From: Photobacterium carnosum
Lineage (GTDB): Bacteria; Pseudomonadota; Gammaproteobacteria; Enterobacterales; Vibrionaceae
DNA: 64,000 bases
Direction of reading: 5' to 3'
Assembly: GCF_002849605.1 (NCBI RefSeq)
Contig: NZ_NPIB01000022.1
Location: forward strand, 1 to 64,000
In this document: one piece after another, positions 8,160 to 17,800 of the stretch
How positions within the stretch are numbered: position 1 is the first letter of the stretch
Layout of the letters: every line of letters begins with the position of its first letter
Notes under the pieces: model-generated
The model's database searches: none
Seen by the model: only the letters and a program-made list of their open reading frames with translations
Told to the model about the DNA's origin: nothing
Program-made: the position numbers and the translations under genes

Positions 8160-8846
8160 ATGACTCAAGAAAAATTTAACCAAATATATCATCGTGCTAC
8201 AGAAAGAAAAGGCGGTGAATTAAATTTAGAACAACGACTAACAATTCCGTTGAATAATAAGCAATTAACCTTAATTCCAGATCATCGTTGGTTAGCTGAA
8301 TTTACTCAAAAAGTGTTTCAATGTGGTATTCGATGGCAAGTAGTACGTAATAAATGGCCTGCATTTGAGGCGGCGTTTTTTGAGTTTGATATTGAAAAAA
8401 TGGGCTTAATGCCAACTGAAATGTGGGAGCGAAAAGCGCAAGATGCGACCATTATTCGAGATTTAAAAAAGGTAATGACGATCCCTGAGAATGCCAATAT
8501 GATCCATCGCGCGGCATTGGAATATGGATCATTCTCAGCAATGGTAGCCGATTGGCCAGAGCAGAATATCATTGGTTTGTGGTTGTATTTAAAAAAACAA
8601 GGATGTCGCTTAGGCGGTAAAACGGGCGCTTATAGTTTGCGCGGGCTTGGTAAAGATACCTTTTTGCTGACACCCGATATTGAGGCTTATTTACGCCATA
8701 CTCATATTATTGATGGCGGCCGTGATACGTTAAAATCGTTACACGCAGCGCAGAATGCATTCAATGATTGGCAGCAACAATCAGGCCGATCATTAACTCA
8801 GATCAGCCAAATTATTGCATTTAGTGTGGGTGATAATCGGGTTTAA
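8160..8846 (+). CDS. Tag-like 3-methyladenine DNA glycosylase
   Basis: A protein of about 228 residues related to DNA-3-methyladenine glycosylase I, which excises alkylated bases in base-excision repair. The family core is visible in VFQCGIRWQVVRNKWPAFEAAF, the ATIIRDLKKVMTIPENA segment and the C-terminal helix-hairpin-helix-like region. It is a divergent Tag relative, so substrate range is uncertain. I prefer ATG at 8160 (MTQEKFNQIYHRATERKGG, where family members begin); ATG at 8124 would add 12 residues but has no ribosome site and lies four bases after the LexA box. Its stop codon overlaps that of the convergent LysR gene. Confidence 0.8.
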   Translation: MTQEKFNQIYHRATERKGGELNLEQRLTIPLNNKQLTLIPDHRWLAEFTQKVFQCGIRWQVVRNKWPAFEAAFFEFDIEKMGLMPTEMWERKAQDATIIRDLKKVMTIPENANMIHRAALEYGSFSAMVADWPEQNIIGLWLYLKKQGCRLGGKTGAYSLRGLGKDTFLLTPDIEAYLRHTHIIDGGRDTLKSLHAAQNAFNDWQQQSGRSLTQISQIIAFSVGDNRV

Positions 8847-9733
8847 TCAAACTGCCATTGTTGGCAAAAGGTCAAAAATAGTTTTAATAGTGGGCTTTGA
8901 TATTTTTCTTGGTGATATAACAGCCAATATTGACGGTTCATATCAAGGGGTATCGTTAATATGGCAACGCGCTGTTCTTCAACGGCATGGGTGATTGCAC
9001 GTTGAGAAATACAGGTAATACCTAAGTCGGCACTAACACAATTAATGATCGCCTCGGTAGTATTTAACTCAAATGAGGTGGTCCACTTTTCTAATTGAGG
9101 TGAAATTCGATTAAGAAAAAACTCTCGCGTACCTGAACCTATTTCTCGTAGTACCCATTCTGAATTTTCGAGATCGGATAACTGTAAGTTTTTTATTTTA
9201 GTTAATGGGTGCTGTGGATGACAAGCGATCACCATTTGATCACTTAACCACGGTTGAACAACAAGGTCGGAATGTTGGATCTTTCCTTCAACTAAACCAA
9301 TATCTAATTCAAATTCTGTTAATTTATGGCAGATCTGAGCCGTATTTGAGATAAATAATGTTTGATCACGATGTTGGGTCTCAAGTCTAAAATCACGCAA
9401 TAAAAAGGGGGTTACCTGATTACCTACTGTATCACTTGATCCTATCTTTAATTTACCTGTCAGTGGACCCGCTTGATCAAATAAATTTTCAATCGCATTT
9501 GAACGAGCTAAAAGTTCATCCGCAAGAGGTAACAATCGTTTACCTTGTTCATTGATTATTAAGCGATTATTGTTGCGATCAAACAGTTTGTGATCAAGTT
9601 GTTTTTCAAGTTCAGAGAGCGCCATGCTAACAGCAGGTTTGGATAAAAATAATTTTCCAGCCGCAGCGGTAATTGTTTTTTCTTGTGCCACGGTCACAAA
9701 AACGTTGAGTTGTTTTAACGCTATATTCATCAT
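8843..9733 (-). CDS. YeiE-like LysR-family regulator
   Basis: A 296-residue LysR-type regulator: N-terminal winged helix-turn-helix (about 5-65, TAAAGKLFLSKPAVSMALSE) and a C-terminal periplasmic-binding-like sensor domain. It is most like E. coli YeiE; VLREIGSGTRE, TEAIINCVSADLGITCIS and the LFDRNNNRL wing are shared. YeiE has been reported as a sulfite-responsive regulator. The gene diverges from a TDT-family transporter across 160 bases, the usual LysR-target layout, so that transporter is the likely target. Confidence 0.9.
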   Translation of the reverse strand: MMNIALKQLNVFVTVAQEKTITAAAGKLFLSKPAVSMALSELEKQLDHKLFDRNNNRLIINEQGKRLLPLADELLARSNAIENLFDQAGPLTGKLKIGSSDTVGNQVTPFLLRDFRLETQHRDQTLFISNTAQICHKLTEFELDIGLVEGKIQHSDLVVQPWLSDQMVIACHPQHPLTKIKNLQLSDLENSEWVLREIGSGTREFFLNRISPQLEKWTTSFELNTTEAIINCVSADLGITCISQRAITHAVEEQRVAILTIPLDMNRQYWLLYHQEKYQSPLLKLFLTFCQQWQFD

Positions 9734-9893
9734 TACCTCATTAAAAGACGCAAGGCGAATCTGGTCACCTTGTTGTTAAGATAATTTTAACACTGTTTTA
9801 AATATATTCAATTATTATAAACGAAGGTAAACATGTATACTGTAGTCAACAAAACAATAATTCGCTATTGCTATCCTCTAAGCGGAGAAAAAT

Positions 9894-10886
9894 ATGATTA
9901 CAGCAACAAAAAGAAAATTAGCCAGCGCACCGACACCGATGGCGGGGTTAGCGTTAGGTATTGGCAGTATTTTATGGTGTTGGGAGAGTGGTGCTCAACT
10001 TCACGGTTACGGACAGATAACAGGCGCAGTTATTGCAGCATTGATGCTACTCATTTTAATCGCTAAATTTTTAGTGCATCCAAAGTTGTTATGGAATGAT
10101 TTATCACATCACGTTGTTGGCAGTGTAGTACCGACATTTGCAATGGCATTAATGGTGGTATCTAAAGCGATTAGTGTTTACGGCTCAATCACTGTTGGTG
10201 TGTATGTTTGGTTATTTGCGGTTGGATTGCATGTTATTTTTTTAGCTTTATTCTTATTTCATCGTGGCCGTGATTTTCATTTACATCACATGGTGCCAAG
10301 TTGGTTTGTACCGCCAATTGGTATTATTGTTGCAGACGTTTCATTTCCAGGTATTGCTGCGTTACATCCATTAGCTTATGCATTACAAATGTTCGGTATG
10401 ATGGCTTATGCCGTGATGTTACCGATGATGATTTATCGATTTATGTTCCGTGATGAAGTGCCTGATGGCGCTAAACCAACCATTGCGATTATGGCAGCGC
10501 CTGCAAGTCTGTCTTTGGCGGGTTATCTAACCATTACCGCTACACCGTCGCCAGTGATAGTCGCTTTACTTGGAGGTATTGCCGTATTAATGACAGCGGT
10601 TATCTATTTAGCTTTTTTCCGTTTATTACGCTTAGATTTTAGTCCCGGTTATGCCGCATTTACTTTCCCAATGGCAATTGGTGCAACCGCTTTATTTAAA
10701 ACAGTCGCTTGGATGCAGAGCTATGGCTTTGATGCGCATTATGTCGCTCAAGTTCATGGTTTAGCGACAATTGAATTATATGTAGCGAGTATCATTATTG
10801 GTTATGTATCCATTCGATATTTAGCTTTTTATCGTCCTGTGAGTCGATTATTTCAACGCAATGAAATCTGTCCACACAACATTTGA
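9894..10886 (+). CDS. TDT-family transporter (TehA/SSU1 superfamily)
   Basis: A 330-residue protein with about ten hydrophobic helices of the tellurite-resistance/dicarboxylate transporter family, which includes TehA, the malate carrier Mae1, plant SLAC1 anion channels and fungal sulfite exporter SSU1. Family features include the N-terminal PTPMAGLALGIGSILWCWE and VPSWFVPPIGIIVADVSFPG segments. The substrate cannot be read from sequence; pairing with a YeiE-like regulator makes sulfite or another small anion attractive. ATG at 9894 follows AAGCGGAGAAA. It is monocistronic. Confidence 0.88.
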   Translation: MITATKRKLASAPTPMAGLALGIGSILWCWESGAQLHGYGQITGAVIAALMLLILIAKFLVHPKLLWNDLSHHVVGSVVPTFAMALMVVSKAISVYGSITVGVYVWLFAVGLHVIFLALFLFHRGRDFHLHHMVPSWFVPPIGIIVADVSFPGIAALHPLAYALQMFGMMAYAVMLPMMIYRFMFRDEVPDGAKPTIAIMAAPASLSLAGYLTITATPSPVIVALLGGIAVLMTAVIYLAFFRLLRLDFSPGYAAFTFPMAIGATALFKTVAWMQSYGFDAHYVAQVHGLATIELYVASIIIGYVSIRYLAFYRPVSRLFQRNEICPHNI

Positions 10887-10945
10887 TAGCAATGGTGCAG
10901 TAATTTCACGAATGTGTTGTTGTACCTATAAATGTTGAGTGTGTT

Positions 10946-10972
10946 GCCCAGTCAATTTGGCTGGGCTTTTTT
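10946..10972 (+). terminator. terminator of the TDT transporter gene
   Basis: GCCCAG and CTGGGC form a stem around a nine-base loop, then six Ts. It lies 60 bases after the stop codon. Confidence 0.85.
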
Positions 10973-11100
10973 ATGGGCGTTTATGTTACTTCTGGGCATA
11001 AATTGTGATGCTTTGGGGTGTTTTTAAACTGTATTTATTTACAGTATCTCAGTGATGGTAGACAATTTGATTATCTATTTTTCTGCTGTGGAATATCTGC

Positions 11101-14100
11101 GTGTTCACTGTCTATCATTCAAATCAGCTTGATCTGCTTAAATCATTATTAGTTGAGTTGATCCGCTTACAGCCATTAGCGAATCCGTTTGAAAAAGAGC
11201 AAATTCTGGTACAAAGCCCAGGTATGTCACAATGGCTAAAAATGGAATTGGCGACCTCATTTGGGGTCGCGGCCAATATAGAATTTCCATTACCTGCGAC
11301 TTTTATTTGGAAAATGTTTACTCAAGTCTTGGCGGATGTGCCCGAGCGAAGTGCATTTAATAAAGAGGCGATGACATGGAAATTAATGCAGGTATTGCCA
11401 CAACAGTTTGATCAACCTGAATTTGAACCATTACAACGTTATTTAGATAACGACAGTGATTCTCTCAAGTGTTACCAACTGTCTGAAAAAATAGCCGATA
11501 TTTTTGACCAATATTTAGTGTATCGCCCCGAATGGATCCAGCAATGGGAAGCGGGCGAAACCGTTGCAGAGCTTAATGATGAGCATCCGTGGCAGCCGAT
11601 CTTATGGCAAGCGCTTTACGATCAAACCTTAGCGTTAGAACAATCACCGTATCATCGTGCTAATTTGTACGATCACTTTATTGAAACGCTGAACAATTAT
11701 TCCGGTAATGAAGGGAAGGCGGCGTTACTGGCGGCGGGGTTACCGCAACGATTGTTTGTGTTTGGTATTTCTTCATTACCCCCTCGCTATTTAGATGCGT
11801 TAGCCGCGATTGGTGAACATATTGATGTTCATTTAATGTTTACTAACCCTTGTAAATATTACTGGGGTGATATTCGCGATCGTAAACATCTGGCACGTTT
11901 AGCGGCGAGACAGCGAGTACAGCTACAAAATATCGCCACGACGGATGATGTTGATGCGTTATTGTCAGTGCTTAAAGACAGCGATCAAAATAATTATGAC
12001 GATGACATGCACAATGACGTTGTTGGTAATAGCTTATTAGCATCGATGGGGAAACTCGGACGAGATAATATTTATCTGTTATCGGCAATGGAAGTTAACG
12101 AAGTCGATGCCGGCTTTGTTGATATTGAAGCGGATACGCTATTGCATGCCATTCAAGCAGATATTTTACATCTTCAAGATCGTCAAGACGATACTCAACT
12201 CGATTCCAGTGAACACAAATTTCCGATTGCTGCTGATGATCATTCGGTCACCATTCACGCTTGTCATAGCCCAATGCGTGAAGTGGAAGTGCTGCATGAT
12301 AAATTGCTAGCGATGTTTGAAGCGGATTCTAAGCTAAAACCGCGTGATGTGATTGTAATGGTGGCTGACATTAATGCTTACAGTGCTGCAATTCAATCAG
12401 TATTTGGTAATGCGCCGGGTAATCGTTATATTCCATTCTCTATTTCTGACCGTACAGCTGAGCAAGAAAACCCGATTTTATTGGCATTTTTGCGCTTACT
12501 CACCTTGCCTGAAAGTCGCTGTCATGCCTCTGAGTTATTGGAGTTGCTAGAAGTACCCGCGGTGATGGAAAAGTTTGGTTTTGATAGCATTAGCTTTGAA
12601 AAAATCAAACAATGGATTGAAGAAGCGGGTATTCGATGGGGACTTGATCAACATACCGCCAGTCAGTTTGATTTACCCGAACAACTGCAAAATACATGGT
12701 TGTTTGGTATTCACCGAATGCTGCTGGGTTATGCAATGCCGCATGATACCGGTTTATTTGTTGGGATCTCTGCTTATGATCAAGTACAAGGATTAGATGC
12801 TGAATTAGCAGGACAATTAGCAGGATTTATCGATAGCTTAATTGAATATCGCAGTGCTTTGGCACAATCACAAACCGTTAATCAATGGGCTGAGTTATTA
12901 CATCAGTTACTGGATGATTTCTTTGTGGTTGAGTTGGAAGGCGAGTTAATTTTAAAATCGATTCGCGATAACTTGCAGCGGTTGCACCAACAATTACAAG
13001 ATGCGGGTTATCAAGGGCAAATCACGCCAGCGGTACTGACACAATACTTGCAAGATAAGCTCTCTGGTGAGCGTGTTAGCCAGCGTTTCTTAGCCGGACA
13101 AGTCAACTTTTGTACCTTGATGCCGATGCGTTCTATTCCTTTTAATGTGGTGTGTTTATTGGGAATGAACGATGGTGCTTATCCGCGTAACATCGCCCCT
13201 GAAGGGTTTGATCTTATGAATGGTCGTACCAAAGCGGGGGATCGTTCCCGTCGAGATGATGACCGTTATTTATTTTTAGAAGCGTTGTTATCCGCTCAAC
13301 AAACATTATATATCAGCTATGTTGGCCGTTCGATTCAAGATAACGCTCAAAAAGTGCCATCAGTGTTAGTCAGTGAGCTGGTGGAGTATTGTCAACAAGG
13401 CTATTGCTGCGCGGGCGATCAACCGTTAGCGGTAGATGTCTCTGCAAACAATATCAAACAACAGTTAATTCAACATCACCCGTTAGTGCCATTTAGCCCC
13501 AGTGCGTTTATTGGCGATCACGCCAGTTTTGCGATTGAATGGTTACCTGCGGCTAACCGTGATGGGCAGGCAAGTGCGCCATTTCAGCTTAATGCATTAA
13601 TGGCTGAACCGATGGCAGATGATCACAGCATGGTTTTAGAACTGGCTGAATTACAGCGTTTTTGGCGTTTACCGGTGCGTTACTTTTTTAACCGTCGTCT
13701 CAAAGTGTATTTTGAAGCGCCAATGGGGCTATTAGAAGACGATGAGCCGTTTGTTCTTAACGGGTTGGAAAGCTATTTAATTCGCGATCAATTGCTGGAA
13801 TTATTATTAGATGCCAAGCTGAAAAATGCGGATCCTGATGTAATTTATAACCAGTTTGCAGCAGAGCAGCGTGCCGCAGGTAATTTACCTGTCGCGGCAT
13901 TTGGTGAGCTTGATTTAGCGGCTAGTCGCCAAGCGGTGGCGAATTTAACCGATGTGATTGAGCCATTAATTCATGCACCATTAGCGGATCAAGAAGTGGC
14001 GATCACCGTGATGATTAAGGGGCATAACGTCTCTTTACAAGGCTGGCTCAAGCAGCGTTATCAGTCTGGTCTTTTACGTTACCGTACTGGAAAAATTCGC

Positions 14101-14562
14101 CCTCAAGATTTTTTAACGGCTTGGCTTGATCATTTATGTTTGGCTATATCGGTGCCTGAAACCCAACAAGTTACCCATATTATTGGTACTGATAAGCAGT
14201 TTGAATTACAAACGATTGAACCACAGCAAGCACTGGCTTATTTACAGCAATTGATTGAACTGTATTACCAAGGTTTAAATCAACCTTTAGCGTATTTCCC
14301 TAAAACTGCGATGGCAGCCATACAAGCCCATATCGGCCGTGATGGTAGCTGGAAGAGTGATGAAGAAACCGAACAAAAAGCCCTGACAAAAATGGCAGAA
14401 TGTTTTAACGATGGTTACTTGTTTGCTGGGGAAGGCAGTGATGATTACATTCAGCGAGTATGGCCGCAATGGAATGACGATGTGGCACAAGATGCGAATC
14501 AATTAGCAGCATTGGTGCTACAAGCGGTAGTGGTGAATAGTAAAGAAATTAAGCCAGAATAA
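11101..14562 (+). CDS. recC: exodeoxyribonuclease V gamma chain
   Basis: A 1153-residue RecC (E. coli 1122), beginning MFTVYHSNQLDLLKSL like other RecC proteins. RecC holds the RecBCD helicase-nuclease together, splits the strands and scans for Chi. Recognisable stretches are ILVQSPGMSQWLKMELA near residue 40, DRTAEQENPI near 450, and CTLMPMRSIPFNVVCLLGMNDGAYPR near 675-700 from the inactive helicase fold. The start is GTG with only a weak ribosome site. It is first of recC-recB-recD; the ptrA gene found between recC and recB in E. coli is absent. Confidence 0.95.
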   Translation: MFTVYHSNQLDLLKSLLVELIRLQPLANPFEKEQILVQSPGMSQWLKMELATSFGVAANIEFPLPATFIWKMFTQVLADVPERSAFNKEAMTWKLMQVLPQQFDQPEFEPLQRYLDNDSDSLKCYQLSEKIADIFDQYLVYRPEWIQQWEAGETVAELNDEHPWQPILWQALYDQTLALEQSPYHRANLYDHFIETLNNYSGNEGKAALLAAGLPQRLFVFGISSLPPRYLDALAAIGEHIDVHLMFTNPCKYYWGDIRDRKHLARLAARQRVQLQNIATTDDVDALLSVLKDSDQNNYDDDMHNDVVGNSLLASMGKLGRDNIYLLSAMEVNEVDAGFVDIEADTLLHAIQADILHLQDRQDDTQLDSSEHKFPIAADDHSVTIHACHSPMREVEVLHDKLLAMFEADSKLKPRDVIVMVADINAYSAAIQSVFGNAPGNRYIPFSISDRTAEQENPILLAFLRLLTLPESRCHASELLELLEVPAVMEKFGFDSISFEKIKQWIEEAGIRWGLDQHTASQFDLPEQLQNTWLFGIHRMLLGYAMPHDTGLFVGISAYDQVQGLDAELAGQLAGFIDSLIEYRSALAQSQTVNQWAELLHQLLDDFFVVELEGELILKSIRDNLQRLHQQLQDAGYQGQITPAVLTQYLQDKLSGERVSQRFLAGQVNFCTLMPMRSIPFNVVCLLGMNDGAYPRNIAPEGFDLMNGRTKAGDRSRRDDDRYLFLEALLSAQQTLYISYVGRSIQDNAQKVPSVLVSELVEYCQQGYCCAGDQPLAVDVSANNIKQQLIQHHPLVPFSPSAFIGDHASFAIEWLPAANRDGQASAPFQLNALMAEPMADDHSMVLELAELQRFWRLPVRYFFNRRLKVYFEAPMGLLEDDEPFVLNGLESYLIRDQLLELLLDAKLKNADPDVIYNQFAAEQRAAGNLPVAAFGELDLAASRQAVANLTDVIEPLIHAPLADQEVAITVMIKGHNVSLQGWLKQRYQSGLLRYRTGKIRPQDFLTAWLDHLCLAISVPETQQVTHIIGTDKQFELQTIEPQQALAYLQQLIELYYQGLNQPLAYFPKTAMAAIQAHIGRDGSWKSDEETEQKALTKMAECFNDGYLFAGEGSDDYIQRVWPQWNDDVAQDANQLAALVLQAVVVNSKEIKPE

Positions 14563-14578
14563 CGCGGTAGTGAAGTAG

Positions 14579-14631
14579 TGTGGCCGCCAGCAAATCATTG
14601 TTAGTTGTAGGGTGTTCGCTGTGCGGCCACA
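14579..14631. other. hairpin in the recC-recB gap
   Basis: TGTGGCCGC (14579-14587) and GCGGCCACA (14623-14631) are perfect inverted repeats separated by 35 bases, starting 16 bases after the recC stop. No T run follows, so a simple terminator is unlikely; an mRNA structure between the two genes is possible. Confidence 0.5.
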
Positions 14632-14772
14632 GGTCCAGAGGTGACCAAGTTTCTGGCGCTGATACTAACTAACCACTGTCGTATAAACCGTGAGTAAGTT
14701 CTCACATTATAGGAACACAATAGAATATTAGGTGCCAATATTTACTTATAAGTGTTGGGTCACATAATAACT

Positions 14773-14805
14773 AGCCCGATCACTGACATTAAAAATTATC
14801 GGGCT
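14773..14805. other. hairpin upstream of recB
   Basis: AGCCCGAT (14773-14780) and ATCGGGCT (14798-14805) form an 8-bp stem with a 17-base loop, ending 30 bases before the chosen recB start. No T run follows. It may be an mRNA element in the recB leader. It lies inside the longest possible recB frame, which argues mildly for the downstream start. Confidence 0.45.
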
Positions 14806-14835
14806 GGTGCTGTTGTTACATATAGCAACCATGGG

Positions 14836-17800
14836 ATGAGTGACATAATGGCGACTGAAGTACTAACAACGGATGACGTACTAACGAATATTCTGCAACC
14901 AATGACGTTTCCATTGCATGGCACGCGTTTGATCGAGGCGTCAGCGGGCACCGGTAAGACATTTACTATCGCGAGTTTGTATTTACGGTTATTGCTAGCG
15001 CACGGTAATGAGGACACTCGTCATCAACAGCAGTTGACGGTTGATCAAATTTTAGTTGTAACCTTTACTGAAGCGGCGACGGCAGAATTACGCGATCGTA
15101 TTCGTGCCCGTATTCATGATGCGCGGTTAGCGTTTAGTCGTGGTATTAGTCACGATCCTGTTATTGAGCCGTTATTAAATGAATATCCAGATCATAAATT
15201 AGCCGCAACCCTTTTATTGCAAGCCGAACGGCAGATGGATGAAGCGGCGATTTATACTATCCATGGTTTCTGTCAGCGAATGCTTACTCAAAATGCGTTT
15301 GAATCGGGTAGCCGTTTTAATAATGAATTTGTGACCGATGAAAGCCAGCTTAAAAATATTGTGGTGGCGGATTATTGGCGTAGTAGTTTTTATCATTTAC
15401 CGCCAGCGTTAGCCCATGAAGTGCGTGAAATTTGGTCATCGCCCACGGCATTATTGAAAGAAATTGGCAATAGTTTAACCGGTGCGCCAGTACGATTGTC
15501 AGTGGCTGCGATGACCGAATCGTTAGAACAATTACACCAGCAAAATATTGTGCGGATTGATGAAGTAAAAGCGTTGTGGCGTCAGCATCAAGCGGATCTT
15601 GAAGCCTTAATTGCCAATTCTGGAATCAATAAACGCAGTTATACAAAAAAAAGTTTACCCAATTGGATTGAGCAAGTCAGTGCATGGGCAGCGCAATCCA
15701 CCGTTGGTTATGAATTGCCTGATAATTTGATTCGCTTCCATCAGCAGACATTAATTGAAAAAACCGCCAAAGGTGATGCGCCTGAGCATGCGGTTTTTAA
15801 TGCCATTGCTGAATTATTAGATCATCCTGCTAATTTACGTGAACCATTATTAGCCCATGCGATTGAGCATTGTCGTCAATTATTGGCTGACGCTAAAGCG
15901 CGTAAAGGATGGTTATCGTTTGATGACTTGCTGACGCAGTTAGGCGCTGCGATTGATAATGATGTTGATGATCTACTCGCAAGTAAAATTCGTGCTCAAT
16001 ATCCAGTGGCGATGATTGATGAATTCCAAGATACCGATCCACTGCAATACGGTATTTTTAGTGATGTTTATCGTCATCACCCTGAATGCGGCTTGTTTAT
16101 GATCGGTGATCCTAAGCAGGCTATTTATGCGTTCCGTGGCGCTGATATTTTTACGTATATTCAAGCGCGTCGCCAAGTCGCCGATCACTATACATTAGCC
16201 ACTAACTGGCGCTCGACAGCTAATATGATTGCAGCCGTTAACGCGGTATTCCAACGACCGCAAAGCCCATTTATTTATGATCAAGATATTGAATTTTTAG
16301 CGGTTGATCATAGCCCTAACGCCGCTCAACGTAGCTGGTGGTTAGAGGGTGAGGCACAACATGCATTGACGTTTTGGTTACAAGATAGCCTAGATGGTAA
16401 GCCGATAACCAAAGGTAATTATCAAGCGACAATGGCTGCTTCCACTGCGGCACAAATTCAACATATTTTGACTCAATCGCAGCAACAACAAGCGTATTTC
16501 TTAGATAAAGAACAACAGCATAGTATTGAAGCGGGAGATATAGCGGTGTTGGTGCGTACGGGTACTGAAGGGCGCTTAGTCCGTGAAGCATTATCTAAAC
16601 AAGGCATTGCCAGTGTTTATTTATCTAACCGTGACAGTGTGTTTTCAACCCCAGAAGCGGCCGATATTCAGCGTTTATTACAAGCAGTATTAACCCCTGA
16701 AGATGATCGTATATTACGCGCGGCGTTAGCCTCAGGGCTGTTTGCGCGCACTGCAATTGAACTTGATCAACTCAATAATGATGAGAATGAGTGGGAAATT
16801 GCAGTTAATAGTTTTAAGCAATATCGCCAACAGTGGCAAAAACGCGGTGTGATGCCGATGTTGCGCAGTGTGATGGCAAAAAATCAAATTGCAGAGCGAT
16901 TATTAGCCGAAGATGGCGGTGAGCGTAAGTTGACTGATTTGCTGCATATTGGTGAATTACTGCAACAGGCGAGTCAAACATTAGACAGTGATTATGCACT
17001 GTTGCGCTGGTTAGCTGAACATGTTGCTGAGCCAAACGGCAATGCCGATGATCAAGTGATGCGGTTAGAATCAGAACGTAATTTGGTGAAGATCGTTACT
17101 ATCCATAAATCAAAAGGCTTGGAATATAATTTAGTCTTTATGCCGTTTGTGTGCAGTTACCGTGAGGTCGATAGTAAAGGTGAAGTTAAATATCACGATG
17201 AAGTGGATAACATCACGGTACTTGATATTGCTAAACAAGCGCCCGCAATCGAAAAAGCCGATCTAGAACGATTAGCCGAAGATCTACGCTTAATTTATGT
17301 GGCGCTAACCCGTGCTGTTTATGGTTGTTATGTTGGTATGGCTCCGATTCGTAATGGCCGTAGCACCAAAGAGCCAACTGGCTTACATCGCTCAGCAATG
17401 GGACATTTAATACAGAATGGTGAGGCGGGCGGTGTCGCTGCACTTGAATTAGCCTTAGTTAAATTGTGTGAGGCGCAAGGGGCAATCACTGTGACTGAAC
17501 CGCCGCAATTAAGTGATGTGCCATGGCAACCACCGGTGGAAGTAACTGAAGCCTTGGTTAAACGGTCGTTCTCTGCCTCATTAGAGCGTAATTGGTGGAT
17601 GACCAGTTATTCTAATTTGGTTAAGCAAGGTCATCAAACGGCTCATGATAGCAGTCTAGATTTACCCGGGTTTGATATTGATTCGGTGCAAAATGTGACA
17701 GAAGACATCGATGATAATGAGTTGGAATTAGAGCCACAATACTCGATTTATACTTTTCCTCGTGGTGCGCGTCCCGGTACCTTTTTGCATACCGTGTTTG

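Noticed and set aside
14752..14835. GTG at 14752 as recB start
   Set aside because: The extra 28 residues do not resemble RecB and are crossed by a hairpin; ATG at 14836 gives the family N-terminus.
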